Positions 12,216 to 25,425 of a DNA stretch of 64,000 bases are shown here, piece by piece (the stretch's first letter is position 1; each line of letters begins with the position of its first letter). This DNA is from Anaeramoeba flamelloides. Its lineage: Eukaryota > Metamonada > Anaeramoebidae. Below the pieces are notes generated by a model. The model saw only the letters and a list, made by a program, of their open reading frames with translations. It searched no databases and was not told the DNA's origin. Location: assembly GCA_027625915.1 (NCBI GenBank), contig JANTQA010000023.1, positions 12,338,001-12,402,000 of the forward strand, given 5' to 3'. Both the position numbers and the translations under genes were made by a program.

Positions 12216-13583
12216 CTTGAGTTTTCTGTTTATTTGTAAAATCAATATATTTTTCAGACAAACTAAATAACCATTAGAAAAACTGACATTTGGTAGCTCT
12301 CCAAAGTACTGAAAGGCATTCTATGGTACTTTAAAACACAGTTTTTTATCAATATTGCTATTATACCTAATAAATTTTATATATTCCTGATCTTTCTATC
12401 CAGAACTAGTGTATATTATATTATCTTGAAAATTATTTAGATTTATATTTATTTAAGTTAAATATAATTTTCCAATTAATATTTTGTAAATATTTTTTGA
12501 AAATATTTATTTTTCTGAGATAGATGTTTAAGGCTAAAATTTTTCTAATTTCTTTTTTGGGGGGGGGGTTATATTCTTTTATAAATTAAAATTCCGAATG
12601 GATCTATTTTGGATCCCTGTTATAAATTATTTTTAAAAATGTGTATGGATTTTATGAAAAGGTGTTACTTTTTTCTGTATTCAAACATCTATTCAGTTGA
12701 AATATTGCTGGGTTGAATTACAGATAACTAATCGATAAAATAACTTGCGAATGTATATTGATTTTAACATTTGTAATTTTATTCCATTATCTATTTTTTT
12801 TTGTCTAATTATTTTTATTTTTTTAAAATTATCTAATATTTTGTAGAATTTTTTGGTAAAATGATATCTTTTTTTAAAGGTAAATTCATATTAAATATTT
12901 AATTTCGGACAATTGGTTATGATTTTAAGGTTTTATCAATATTTGGATTTATTCAATATTCTTGGATAATTTTATAAATTATTAATATTTTTTTACAATT
13001 TCCAGAATAGATTTATTCCTATTATACAAATCAAATAATCTACAAAAATTTCGGCTTGTTTAACTAAATATTTTATTATTTTTCAATTAAGAAATGACTA
13101 ATCAATTTAAAAATAAAAGAGAAAGTAGTGTTTCATCTATAAACTCCTATTCCATCTTTTTTATTATCCTTTTCTAGTTAAATTTTTATTTTTGAATTTT
13201 TTTTATATTTATTGAGATTTTGATGAAATAATATATGTCTTATTGTATCGAATATTTTTTAGTAATAATTTATTCAATATTTAGAATTAAATTGATTTTT
13301 ATGAGTTTGAATATTAAAATTAGCAAGTTGGTTAGTGTATCATTTTTTTTTTTTTTTTTTTTTTGATATCAAATTGAAATTTTGATACTAGATTTCAATA
13401 ATATCTATCCCTTTATCGATAAGTTTTTTGGGGGAAATATTTTTAACGTAGTATTTATTTAGATAACTCTACAATTTCAAGGAATTACTTCATCTTCAGT
13501 TCTGTGAATTAATGAAATATTTCCAACTTTAATAAATTTGCTTATTTCCACATTTGTATTATTGATATATTAATAACTTATAT

Positions 13584-13777
13584 CCAGTTCCACTTTTAAG
13601 GTGCAAACATTCAACGAAATTTAAGACACAAAAAAATCTCAAATTAAGGCACAAAATTTGGAAATTTTTTTTTTACAATTTATTTTACTAGAATCTGAAT
13701 TTTGTGCCTTAATTTGGGATTTTTTTTGTGCCTTAAATTTCGTTGAAAGTTTGTGCCTTAAAAGTGGAACTGAATGT
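13584..13777. mobile_element. Palindromic MITE with CAGTTCCACTTTTAAGG inverted ends, copy 1
   Basis: Nearly the whole element is an inverted repeat. The left arm begins CCAGTTCCACTTTTAAGG and the right arm ends CCTTAAAAGTGGAACTGAATG. Each arm contains further AAGGCACAAA / TTTGTGCCTTAA units, separated by a short A/T centre. The same element, better preserved, is at 62947-63142 and a degenerate copy is at about 40690-40885. It is too short to encode a transposase and is therefore non-autonomous. Confidence 0.85.
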
Positions 13778-15629
13778 AATAAAAAATTGATATAATTCAA
13801 ATAATCATAAAATTAGGAAATATGTTAGTTGGAAATAATTTTTTGTTGAAAAAAAGGAATATTTGTTATTTTTTGGATGGTTTTTTATTCAGAGAAATAA
13901 ACCTCCTATTTATTGGAAAAAAAAGAAATTATCTCGAAACCAAAAAGAGGATAGTTATTAATTTTTTATTCAAGAAAAAATCAATTTTTTAAACCGTATA
14001 ATATTATGTAGAATAACAAATTATAATAACTATTAAATTGCTTTGAAATAAAAAAAGTGGACTTTTTATTTCTGTAAATTGCTTTTCATATTCATTCATT
14101 TTCACTAAATTTAATATATCCCATTATTTAATGATTAAAGTTAGTGGTAATTATGAAGTAGTCTTTGATGGTTGTTGATCCACGGTGGTAAATATCAAAA
14201 AAATATATAGATTATTGAATCTTTTAAGATTTTTAAATTAGAACTTTTTGGAATGAATAAATTACAAAAGTTTTTATTCTACTCACAAATATTGACTTGG
14301 TGTTTTAATAAATCCAATTTTATCAATCGTAACTGATTAAAAATAATAAATTGGAAAAAAAACATACCTTTCTTGATTCTTGAACAAAAAATTAACAAAT
14401 ATTATTAAAATTTAGTTTATAATTATTGAAAGATATACCAAACATCTAACAGTCTGATGTTTTACAAATTCGTAAAATAAAATCAAAAACTACAAAATAA
14501 TTATTCACATTTTTTAAAAAAAGCATTACTTATTTTTATAATTGTACTTTTAATTCAAAAAATTTTAACATTGATGTTCTTTACAAATAATTATATCCCT
14601 TAAAAAACATCAAATCGATTCAATTTTTTTCATCTTTATTGGTAATATCAAGTATTTTTTTTGATTTCTCAACTTTCTTAAAAAATCGAAAAAACAAAGT
14701 GGAGCAGAAAGAAAAACAAACAAAAGAAAGAAAAAAGAAGAAAAACAAAAAAAAAACACAAAAATATGAAACAATAATAAACTTTTACTTAATTTGGAAA
14801 AATGGTCCTTATCTAAAAACGAAAAAAATTATTTTTATAAGATTCTGGGATAAAACTCAAAAAAAAAAATTTTAATATAATAATAATTTTTTGTTAAAAT
14901 TTTTAAAAAATACTTTTGTTGGCAAATACTATATTATTTAAGGAAAATATTATTCAACAAATTAAATATTTTTTTGAATTTGTGATCAAACTTATTTTAT
15001 ATCTACAATTTAAGGTAAGAACAAAACATTTCATGAAAGTTTTTTTTCAAAGATTACAAATGTATGTTTGATAAATTGTGAATTGGATTTTAGTTTTTTA
15101 AAATAATTGATGAGAATTTTCAGGTAGATTTAATTTAATTACAATTTTTATAATTTCATTATGAATTAGTAGGAATGTTGAAAAGATATAGTTGTGTCGG
15201 GGAAAATATGTAGTTTATGAATATTTTTAAAATAGGAATATGGAAATATAACAATATTAAGAGAAAGCATATAAAGCCTATAAATGATCTTTCAAAATCA
15301 AAAAATAAAAGATCGCTATAATTTTTTTGTTACTTTTGAAAGGGGTTTTCTTTTTTAATAAATGCAAATAATAATAAAATATAAAGACAGGTTTTGTCAT
15401 AAAAATAAATTAAAAATAAAAAGACATTAAGTTTATTAAATATATTTCCAAATTAGGACTTATCCTGATTTGAAAATATTAATCATTCATAAAAATTATA
15501 AATAATAAGGGAATTTATAATGTAAGAAAATAAAATAATAATAATAATCATGAATGAGGAAGGCGTGGAATACAAAAAGTGTTATTCCAAAATATTAAAA
15601 AAAAAAAAATCAATAAATAAACAATCCAA

Positions 15630-18600
15630 TTATTTATTCATTGGATTAATTTGTAATAACAATTGCAAAATTAATAATTTTTTCTTTTCAGTATCCCTAT
15701 TAATATTATTTAATTGGTGTATTATTTTTTGATTACCTCTTGAAATTTCATTAAAAATATTTTTATAGGTTTTTGGTTCTAAATTTAATTGGAAAAGTGT
15801 TTGATATGCATTTAAAATCCAATTTTTATAAAGTTCTTCTTGTGAAACTTCTTCATTGCAATCATCATCATCATCTTCTTCTTCTTCAAGGATTAAAATA
15901 TTTTCGTCCGAATAAATGATTGAATATGGAGAACTTGATGATTTATGGTAATTTCTTTTACAAGACGATGTTCTGGATTTTTTTCTTTTTTTATTTCTTC
16001 TTCTTTTTTTTTTAATTTGTAAATTATATTTTTTATGTTCAATCGTTTTTTGCTGTGGTTGTTCTTCCAAAAAATGAGAATTAAAATGCAAATGTGATCT
16101 TTTTCTTTCTTCATTGGGAAAGCTATTGGCGTTATTTTTTGTAAATTTCTGATTAAATTCTTCTTTTTGTTTGTTATTATTAAAATTATTTTCTTTTGTA
16201 TTGGTATTTGTTTGAATGGTTGAATTGTTTTTTTGATTGTTGAGAAAATTATTACTGTAAGACCCATTAATTCCAGAGGAATTGGTTATTGTCTGTTGGC
16301 TATTAAAATATTTATTCAATAATTGTGTTTTCAAACTGTTTTGATTAAAATCCATTGTTGCTTCGTTTCCATTTTGGTTTATGTTTATGTTTTCGATTAT
16401 TGGTTGGTTGAAATTACGATCATTAATATAAGTTGGTTGAATTGTATTAGTATTTTCCTTTATTGTTGTATTTGCTTGTTTCTGTTGGTTATTATTATTA
16501 TGATTATTATTATTATTATTATTATTAAAAACTGATTCGTTTAATGTTGGGTTTATTTGGGGTTCTTGCTGTGCCATTTTGTTTTGTGTTTGATTAATTT
16601 TAGGATCTTTTGGATAAAATTTGACAATTTTTTTTTTATTTTTTAATCTTTTGCTTGTTCTTCTCTTTTTTTCACTTGCGGGTAGTTTTGTTTTTATTAC
16701 ATATGATTTTTCTTTAGTTTTTTTTTTATTTTTTTTAATTTTGGTATTATTATTATTATTACTATTTTCCTGCTTTTCATCAATAAAATATAACCCATCT
16801 TTTAAATTTACACCATGGCTTTTAATATTTGATGGGATCAGGATTCGGCCAAAAAAGCTTTCGGCTTCCGATAAATTTGAATACGTGTCGTGGTAACAGC
16901 TCCATAAGATTGAAAAGAGATCTTTGCCTTTATCAATTATTTCTGCTCTCGAGCAGGGCCTTCCCAGTGCGCCAATGATTGATTTCCCATAAATCCATCC
17001 TTTCTCTCGAGAGCCCATTCTTTCATCAATTGTTTGGTTTAATATTTTTCTTTTTTTTGCATTTGAACTTAATTTTCCATTTTCTTTTTTCGTTTTTTTC
17101 TTTAAATTATTACCCGGGTTTTTGTTATCTAATAATCCGGATGTAAGTTCTAATTTTTTGGAATTTCGAGTCTTTCTTGATTTCCTATTATTCGTGGTAT
17201 TTTGAAGATTTGTTACTTTGCTATTATTCTGAAGATTTTTTGGATTTGGGTTTGTGGTCATGTTTGGCATATTTATTGCCAGGGATATATTACCATGTGT
17301 GTTAGATTTGTTTAAACTGGAATAATTCATTATATTGCCCGAGCTTGAAGTGCTATTGGATGCATGGTTTTTGACTTTGTTTTCTAAATCCATGGATGAC
17401 AATGCGTTCTGTTTGATTGATTCCTCTTTAATTATAAATCCCGTTTGTTTGGTTTTTACAGCTCCCTGGTGGTTGTCTTCCTTTCCTTCATACTGGCAAT
17501 TATTATCATTTAATCTGTATTTATTTGTTTTTTTGTTATAATGAAATTTGTTTGAATTAATTTCAGATCTATTAATTAAGAAATTTCCAAATTTATTTCT
17601 ATTGAAAATAATATAATAAAACAAAAAGAAATACAAAATTAATAAGTTTGTAAAAGAATAAATATTTGTTTTTCTAATTTTTTTTAGTGGAAATATTTGA
17701 TTAAAAGTATACTCTTACAGCAATTCCAAGCGTGCTGTACATGGTTTAAGTTAACTTTTGACGAACTTTTAATTAAACTTTGTTAAAACTTATTTCAATT
17801 AAAACATGTGTTAATACTGAATAAAGGTTTTAACCTTAAAACACAAGATTATAATAATGACAACCTTCTTAAACAACTTTTCAATTTTTTTTTTTATTTT
17901 TTTTAAATTTAATTTAAAAAAATTTTTTTCTAAAGGATCTACAATATTAAGTACAGTAGAAGAAGATTTGAGATCAAAAGAACAATTGATCGTTTCAATT
18001 GGATGGGGGGGGGGGTAAATAAAGTTTAATAAAAATTAAAAGTCTGTTGAGAGTTAACACATGTGCTCCAGGTTTGAAAATGCCGTATCAATTTTAAATA
18101 TTCAAGTAAAAAAAAAAATTAATTTTTTGCCATTAGTCCAAAATATACATGGCTAATGCTTAAATCCGTGTTTCAACTTAACTTGTGCTTTTTTTTCTAC
18201 TTGTTTCAAATATAACATCTAATTTGGTATTCAATGATATATCTAAGATCATATCCATTTTGAAGGTAAACTGATTGGTGTTTTGATAAAATTTGATTGT
18301 TTTTTTTTTTATTTGACTACAGTTATATCTATTTCTGAGGAAAAATTTTCCAATTTGATCTTTCATTTTTAAAAATTTTGTTAAGGCAAACAATAGTCTT
18401 ATAACATTCAATTTTTTTGTGAAAAATTTTTCCTTTGATCCTAAATATTTAATGAATTTCTTGTTTAAAAGTAGGAAAATTAAGAAATCAATATTATATT
18501 TACTTATTGTTTATCAGTGTTTTTTTTTGATCATTCATATACAGTTTTTTAAATGGGGGGTGGGGTAAATTTTAACGTGGGTTTAAGGGGTTGGCGTGGG

Positions 18601-21600
18601 TTGTTTTAACAACATTGGTTTTCATTAAAAGTCTATTTTTCAAAATTAGTTTTTTTTTTTTTTTATTAAAAGTGAATAATTCTTGTTCAAGCTAAGTTGG
18701 GTGGCCATTTCTGTGAGAAGGTGTTAAATTTTCAATATCCCGTGTCTATATAGAAATGGACGTTGATGAATTCAACAATTTGTGTTTGTAAATTAGAAAC
18801 GTGGTACTAATGTTCATAGATGGATTTTGGAAATTTTTTAATCAAGAATTAATTTTTTTTTTTTTTATAAACCCCCTCGAGTCATAAATATTAGTTGAAA
18901 TACAAAATTTATTTTTATGAGAGTAACTCAAATACACATTTATCAATAATTTCTTATAGTGGTTTGTTTTACTGGTATTTGAAATTTAGAATGAATAAAT
19001 TTTACATCTAGTCATCTTTTTCCAGATTTCTTGAATATTCCTTTTATTTAGAATTGTCAGTGCAGTTAAAGTATATGTTTTAGAACAATAAAAAGGGCAA
19101 CACCCTAAGTTAAAGTGATCAAAATTGCCAATTTATCACTTTAGGATTTATAAACAATAAAAAGAAGAAGAAGAAGAAGAAGATTAAGGTTTGAGCCATT
19201 ACGGTCAAAAAATAATTTTCTGAATTGTGATTAAAAAATTTTTTAATAAATTTTATGAATAACTTAAACACACTTAAAAAAACAAATCAACGTGTGTAGC
19301 AGATGGATTTCAATAAATCAACAATAAAAAAGAGGAAATTTTTGATAAAAGGGCGCTAAAGAGTGTCACCCAATTTCCAATTTAAATCATTTTTAATTAT
19401 AATTTTGAATCCAAGTACGCTGGTTTCGAAGTGCCGCTCTTTGGTGCTTTTTGTTATCTCTAAGATTTTTTTTTTTCATTTTTTTCATTTTTCAAATGAG
19501 TTATTTTTAGAGAAAGAAGAATATAAACCCCTTACTTTATCAAGCTTTGGTTGTTACAAAACAATCACAGATTGGATTAAATCAAATTAAATCGATTTTT
19601 TACTGATAGAAAACAATTTGTTTCAAATTGAAGAAATTCAAGTATTTTGAAAGATAAAGCAAGAAAAGAGTAATTTTTTTTTAAAAATTAGATTTTTGGA
19701 AATTGACAAGCCTGTGAAACTTTTTTTTGGTTTATTACATTTTTAGTAAATGATCCTGTCAATATTTGTTTTTTGAATTTTTATCTACGATAATCCTCTG
19801 AAATTATTTTTTTGTTAAATTTTTTGTCATTGAGATTCTATGAAATTTTTTTTTGTTAATTGAATTTTTTTAAAGATCCTCTCAGATTTTTTTTATAGTT
19901 ATTTGAATTTTATCAAACAAAAGACGGGCAATTTCACATTTTTTTTTTTTTGTTTCAAGTCACTATTTGGTATGGAACAAATCCATGGTAAATGTCTAGA
20001 CCCTTAAGTGGAAATTTTTTCCAATTTGAAATTCAAAGACTTGGTCAATAATGACAAAAAAAGATCAGTTGTTTTGGTTTTTTCTCTAATGGTGGCTGTA
20101 AATATAGTATTGAAAAAAATAACTGGCATGAAAAATAATCCCTGTCAAGATTTTTAATTGTTAATATTCGGAAAATTGCTTAATAATATCATTTGTTTGA
20201 AATCAAATCCTTTTTATAACTAACCAATTTTTTCATGAGCCAAGTAATAACCTCCCCAAAGTTCATTAAAGTGGGGTTGTCTAGATAGAATATTCATTTA
20301 ATTGTTTGACAATCTAGCAGATCTACTTATTTCAAAAAAACAAGACAGTTTTATAGACGTTTGTTATGAATTTGGATACTGGTATTTGAATTCTAAATGG
20401 GAAATAATTCGCTTCATTTTCCATATTTTTCTTTTAATAAGTACAGTTCTCAAAGAAGTGGGCTGTGGTTTGTGGCTTTGGTCTCTAAAAGGAAATTGAA
20501 AAGGAAGTGAAAATTTTTTCCCATTTAGAATTCAAAAACCAGTATTGGGATTTTTTATTCTTTGTTTTTTTGATTGATTTATTAATAGTGTTTTGAACAA
20601 CTGTAATTTAATTAATCATCATTCTCATAAGTGACGAGTTATAATTTTCAAAAGTTTGTTTCTTAAATAAAAGAAACTATTCAGCAATTACACAACAATT
20701 TTCCAAATATTGACAATAAAAAATCGTTCTTGGGTTATTTTCGTGTCAGGTTTTTTTTTTTTTCAATATGTTGCACTTTTTCAATCAAAAGTCCGGGTTT
20801 GAGAAAAGGATTTTAGAATAACAACAATAAAAAGAACAAAAAAAGAAATGAAATGAAGGTACATACTTTGCTACATTTAATGAATAAGCACTTGTATAAT
20901 TCTTCCATAATTTTGGAAACAATTCAATGCCTTTTTCAATAATTTCATCCTTTGACGATGGAATTCCAAGCGCTTTTAAAACGGACTCTCCATAGAGAGA
21001 ACCATTTGTGGTGTTTTCTTTCTTCGTCTTTGCATTTAGTTGTGTTTGAAGCTGATCCATCTTGAGGATGTTTGGATTTGAATTTTGATCTTTGTTTGGC
21101 ATTATCTTTTCACGATTTAAATTATTACCATTTTGTTCGAAATTGTGACCACGGTTGTTTAATGTTGTACCATTTGAAAGGGGTTTTAAATTTGAATTAC
21201 GGTTATTAGTTAATTGTCGGAAATCTTCCTTGTTTGGATTTAACTCGACATCGTTGTTGTTGTTTTTGGAATGATCCAAAACTTTAAAGTTCTTTAGATT
21301 TGGTTTTAAATGGTATTTCTTGTTTTGATCAACAAAATAAAATGAATTATTGTTTTGTAATTGGAATAAAAATGATCCAATTGAGCTTAGCGCTGTCTTT
21401 TGAGAATAAACAGAAAGAAAACACTTCCACAATTCTGGGTATGTTTTAATGATTTGGGAGATGGTTTCTTCTCTTGTAGACGGCTTGTTGAGCTTTTGAA
21501 GTGCCTCGATAACCAATTTTGTAGGATCTAAATTAGGTTTGTTTTCTGTAATATGTAGGGCTTGGAGCTTTTCTATTTTCATTTGCAATAATTTACTTGG

Positions 21601-22530
21601 CGTTAGTTCCTGGTGGGATTTTGAAATAAAGAGAGAGTGTTCAAAAATTAAAAAGAGATCATTTCGGGAAGTTAAAAATTTTATTCTTTGAATGAAACAA
21701 TTAAAAAGACTGATTTATCTTTTTTTTTTTTTTTTTTAGGAAAATCAAAAGATTATTATTCAGATTCCAATTGGCTTTGGTTTTTCATTAAAAAATGGTA
21801 CTTTTGTTTAAAATTTTAAAAAGAGTGGTTAATTTTGAAGTGAGACAATTAAAATCCTGTTTTTTTGCTTATTGAATTTGTGAATACAAATTGAATTTTT
21901 CTTCTTGTTTTTTTTTATTTTCAAAAAAAGTTTGGAAAATTTTGATACTTTAGACAAATTCCACTTCAATTTTTGTGTGAAACTCTTCAAAAAATTTATA
22001 TTTTTTCTACTTGGTTTCTTTGTTGGTTTATTTGTTGCAGAAATATTTTTATTCAACTAGTAAACAAAAGAAATTCCCAACACCAAACCACAAAGTTCAA
22101 CAGTCTAGTTTTGAAACCACTGAGGTTCAAAAGATTTTATAAGCTGAACAATTTTTAGTTGATTCACAAGAATTTTTGAAAAAAAGTGGATGATTCAATT
22201 TGGTTCCAAGAATACCCTAACGTGGTGACCTAAAAATCTAAAAGTGGTTTAAAATTTGATCCAAATAAGGCTTTGAGTTTTGTTTTCTTTTGTTTTTTTT
22301 AAAATACTAAAATTTGGTATTTGAAAATTTTTGTGACTAATGTGTGTGAATCTGAACACATTCAATTGAATTTGGATCAAAGCCATTTTCAAATTTCCAA
22401 AAATAAATCTTTTTTAAAAAACACAAATTATTGTTCATTGTTTGGAGAAGAGAAATAAAACAAAGAAAATTTAAGATCAAAGGGATTTAGTATTTACTCT
22501 TTGTTTTTTTAAAGTCGTTGGGTGATCCAT
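15630..22530 (-). CDS. Asn-rich nuclear-type protein with three winged-helix-like repeats; complement(join(15630..17598,20867..21609,22498..22530))
   Basis: Three exons give 914 residues. Exon 1 (11 codons, MDHPTTLKKQR) ends before GTAAAT; exon 2 starts after CCACCAG and ends before GTATGT; exon 3 starts after CAATAG. All phases match. The protein has three copies of a 70-80 residue repeat at about 43-115, 215-283 and 456-535: IEALQKLNKPSTREE, VLKALGIPSSKDEIIEKG and IIGALGRPCSRAEIIDKG, followed by (Y/L)F..LW...Y...YS, then G.(F/I)L and an aromatic strand (FYFVD, FHYNK, LYFID). The 3.3 kb intron cuts repeat 2, and splicing restores it, which is strong support. Helices followed by a beta wing recall HARE-HTH or other winged-helix DNA-binding folds, but this is inference. 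The linkers are Asn/Gln/Lys-rich; the C-terminal third has basic clusters and an acidic EEEEDDDDDC run, followed by a helical tail. I cannot name the family. Exon 1 is the least certain part; Met 21582 is the alternative start. Confidence 0.72.
17599..20866 (-). other. 3.3 kb intron of the repeat-domain gene
   Basis: The donor GTATGT is at 20866-20861 and the acceptor CAATAG ends at 17599 on the minus strand. The donor leaves AA and the acceptor side supplies A, giving Lys 259. The intron contains an AAG microsatellite (about 19161-19184) and a degenerate array at about 19690-19900 built on GATCCTCTGAAATTTTTTTT-like units. The plus-strand open frames at 19363-19590 and 20302-20499 have no ATG start or recognisable protein. 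Confidence 0.8.
19690..19900. repeat. Degenerate tandem repeat, roughly 50-60 bp unit
   Basis: Successive blocks read GATCCTGTCAATATTTG, AATCCTCTGAAATTATTT, GATTCTATGAAATTTTTTT and GATCCTCTCAGATTTTTTT, each followed by T-rich DNA and AATTTTT. The units are too diverged to fix an exact period by eye. Confidence 0.5.
21610..22497 (-). other. 888 bp first intron of the repeat-domain gene (proposed)
   Basis: The proposed donor is AGA|GTAAAT after the 11-codon exon and the acceptor CCCACCAG|GAACTA, both phase 0. The join reads TTLKKQRELTPSKLLQMKIE, which is helical and looks like real protein. The region also holds a poly-T run; the open frame 21829-22056 is not supported as a gene. Confidence 0.55.
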
Positions 22531-24887
22531 TGCAAATATTCAGCTTAAAATAAATAAAAAAAGATTCACTCGAGTTAGAAATAAATAATGTTTTTTTTTT
22601 TGACACACCAATCATTTTTGGATGAAATCCTTTCCAAATTTTGAAGAAATACAAATCACCAATTTTGAATTTTGATGATGTAAATTTAACAAGATGAGTA
22701 TTTTGGTGAATTTTTAATTTTAAAAAAGTTTGAGATATTATTTTAGGTTATTTTTGAAATCTTACATCTTTTGCCTGAGTCCAAACGACTCAGAATTAGA
22801 ACTTTTCTCTTTTTTATTTCACTAAATTTTTTATTTTCTTTCTTATTTCCAAAGAGGTTCTTTTTTCCCATAAAAAACATGGACAATTTCCATACTTTTT
22901 GAAAGTTATGATTTTTGATTAGATATCCTTCCTGAAATACAACCAAAAGATAGACAACAAAGATAAATTCATATATTTTGTGAAACAAATTTTGGAATTT
23001 AATTGTTTGTTTCTTTGTCATAATATTTAGTTTATTGAAGAAAAAAAGCATTTATTATAGTCATTATGGGTGACCAAGTGATCTATAATTTGTCAAATAG
23101 CTGGTTATTTTCAAACGAAACAATTTTTTTGTCTGAATAAATTATTTGGAAACAATAAAAATCTTGAGAAAACTTGAAAAAATAATGAACAGTCTCTTTT
23201 TGATGAGTTAATATTTTTCTAGTCCAAATGTCTTCATTTTGAAATCACGAGAAAAGAGATTTTATTTGAAAAAACATACTTTATTTTTTTTTAGAAAGAT
23301 GAAAAGTAACTTGGGAGAGTTTTTAGCCTTACAAATATTTTATTTGAATAAAAAAACTTGGTTTCTTTCTTTTTTCAGTAAAATCCAGAAATGACATTTT
23401 CTTTCTTCAAATTTTTGAACAAATACAATTTCAAATGAAGAACAAATATGTTGTCACTTGTTGTGGTTTCAAATCGACTCATAAAATAATCGAATAAAAA
23501 AGGAATTTTTTGTTTTTTTTTTCAAAATAAAAAAATCTGGATTTTCAATTAGTTTTTGAATCGAGAAAAGTTAAATAACAGAAATTATGATCTTGGTTGA
23601 CACACACTCATGAGAAAATTGTGTTTTGATTTCTCGAGATTTGTTTCAGCTTTATTGGAATAAACTGATTTAAAATAAGTCTGTCTGTAAATGAAAATAG
23701 TGTTTTTTATTGCAAAAAATAAGACAACACAAACTATATTAATTTTGAGATTCCTTTTTTGAGATACAGACACATAGAGCACACACGTTGATAACCAACA
23801 ACTGATTATGATCATGAAAAAAATGTAATACTGAAAAAATTGAATATTTGCTATTTTGGTACTTTTTATTAACTAAGAGTTAGTGATCAAAATAATGCTT
23901 GAACAAAGCCTAAAATCCATGCTTCAAAATATAGTCCGTCCTCTTTTTTTGTATTATTCCAATCGAACACTCAATTCGCTACATAATAGTATACCCATGT
24001 TAAATTAATTTTGAAGGTCAACTACTTGATGTTGAAAGTAAATTTTGAATTATCAAGGCAATTTGTTGAAAATTTTTTATAATTTTCAATCTTTTTTTGA
24101 AATTTTTTGGTTGATAAAAATTTTTCTAGAAATTTAACTCTATTTTTTGAGATAAATTTTCAAATTTGATGCTTCATTTTTAGAATTTCCTTTTAAAATA
24201 ATAGAACTTTAAGAAACCAATACCATGTTTTTTTAGGGTTTATTATTGGTTTCTTTGATTGGTTAATGTATAGGTTTTCTATAAGTGAAAAGAAACACTT
24301 TTTATTTTGAAAGATAGATTAAACCTTTTTACTTGTATTATTTTTATAACAGTATTAAACCTTCTCATTTAATAAAAGATCTTGGATCAAATATTATTTT
24401 TGAAAGATATTTAACAATTTAAGTTGCAAAATTTATTTTTCAGCGTTCTATTAATATTTTTTCAAATTTGATAGTAAAAATGAGAAAAATAATAGAAAAT
24501 TGAAAAAAATTTTACCAAATTTTGAAATTAGAAAACCTAAAGTAAAAATCTAAAAACTACAAGAAGAAACTTACACCACTGGTGCATTTTCAAAAAACAA
24601 ACAACAACTTTTAAATATCGATCCCTTGTTTCCATTTTTTGGATAGTTAAAATTTCAACATTTTTTATCAAATTATCTTGTAAATAAATATTTTTCCACG
24701 AAAGAAAAATATCTTATTATCTGCACTAAACTCCCATAAAATCAATTGAAAAACAAAACTCAAAAGTTTTAAAATAACAGAACTTCTAAAATCTGTTTAA
24801 TTTCAAAAATATAAATTAATTATTTTAGAATTGAAATAAAAAAAAAAAAACTATTTCTTTATTCTATTCAGATCTATAATTTAAAAT

Positions 24888-24901
24888 CCCCCCCCCCCCC
24901 C
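24888..24901. repeat. Poly-C tract (14 C)
   Basis: A homopolymer of 14 cytosines in otherwise very AT-rich intergenic DNA. It is followed by a near-direct duplication of TTAAATTAAAATT (24938-24950 and 24959-24971). Confidence 0.95.
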
Positions 24902-25425
24902 TTGAATAAAAAATACGAGAAAATTAACCAGTGACTTAAATTAAAATTAACTGGTGGCTTAAATTAAAATTCCCCCAAAAATAATTTTTTAAAACGACTA
25001 AAATTCCAATTATAACCCCAATAAATCCCCTTTAATTTGATTATCATTAATCAAACATTAATAAACAAAACCCAATTATTTAAGAGAATTAGAAATAACT
25101 GAAAGAACAAATCAACGAAAAGAATTTTGAATTATTTAATTGTTTTAAATATATTCCATCAAATCAAACAAATTCAAATAAATAATAATAATAATAAATA
25201 ATAAATATTAGATATTATCAAATAACCGATTTAAATAAAAAATGACCCTTTTATACACCACAAACAATATAAAATAGAATATGTTGTTTAGTAATTAAAT
25301 TTAAAGAAATTTATTAAATATTTATGGATAAAATAAATCATTATTTTTTTCAAAATTTCAAGGATTTAATATTTCATTTTTTTTTTCCAGTTTTCTAAAA
25401 CGAGATTAAAGTTTAAAGGCTATTT

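Larger units (their letters stand above)
10878..15629. other. 4.75 kb intergenic region between convergent genes
   Basis: It lies between the stop of the RGS gene and the stop of the minus-strand repeat-domain gene. Apart from two foldback repeats (about 11370-11450, 12117-12215) and one palindromic MITE (13584-13777), it is A/T homopolymer sequence. The open frame at 14639-14875 is a Lys/Phe-rich low-complexity artefact. No gene is supported. Confidence 0.65.

Noticed and set aside
15893-16267. 124-residue minus-strand open frame
   Set aside because: It is an off-frame shadow of exon 3 of the repeat-domain gene, which has internal repeat homology in its own frame.
22743-23051. 102-residue minus-strand open frame as a gene
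   Set aside because: Phe/Lys/Asn-dominated composition with no domain, splice context or repeat relationship.
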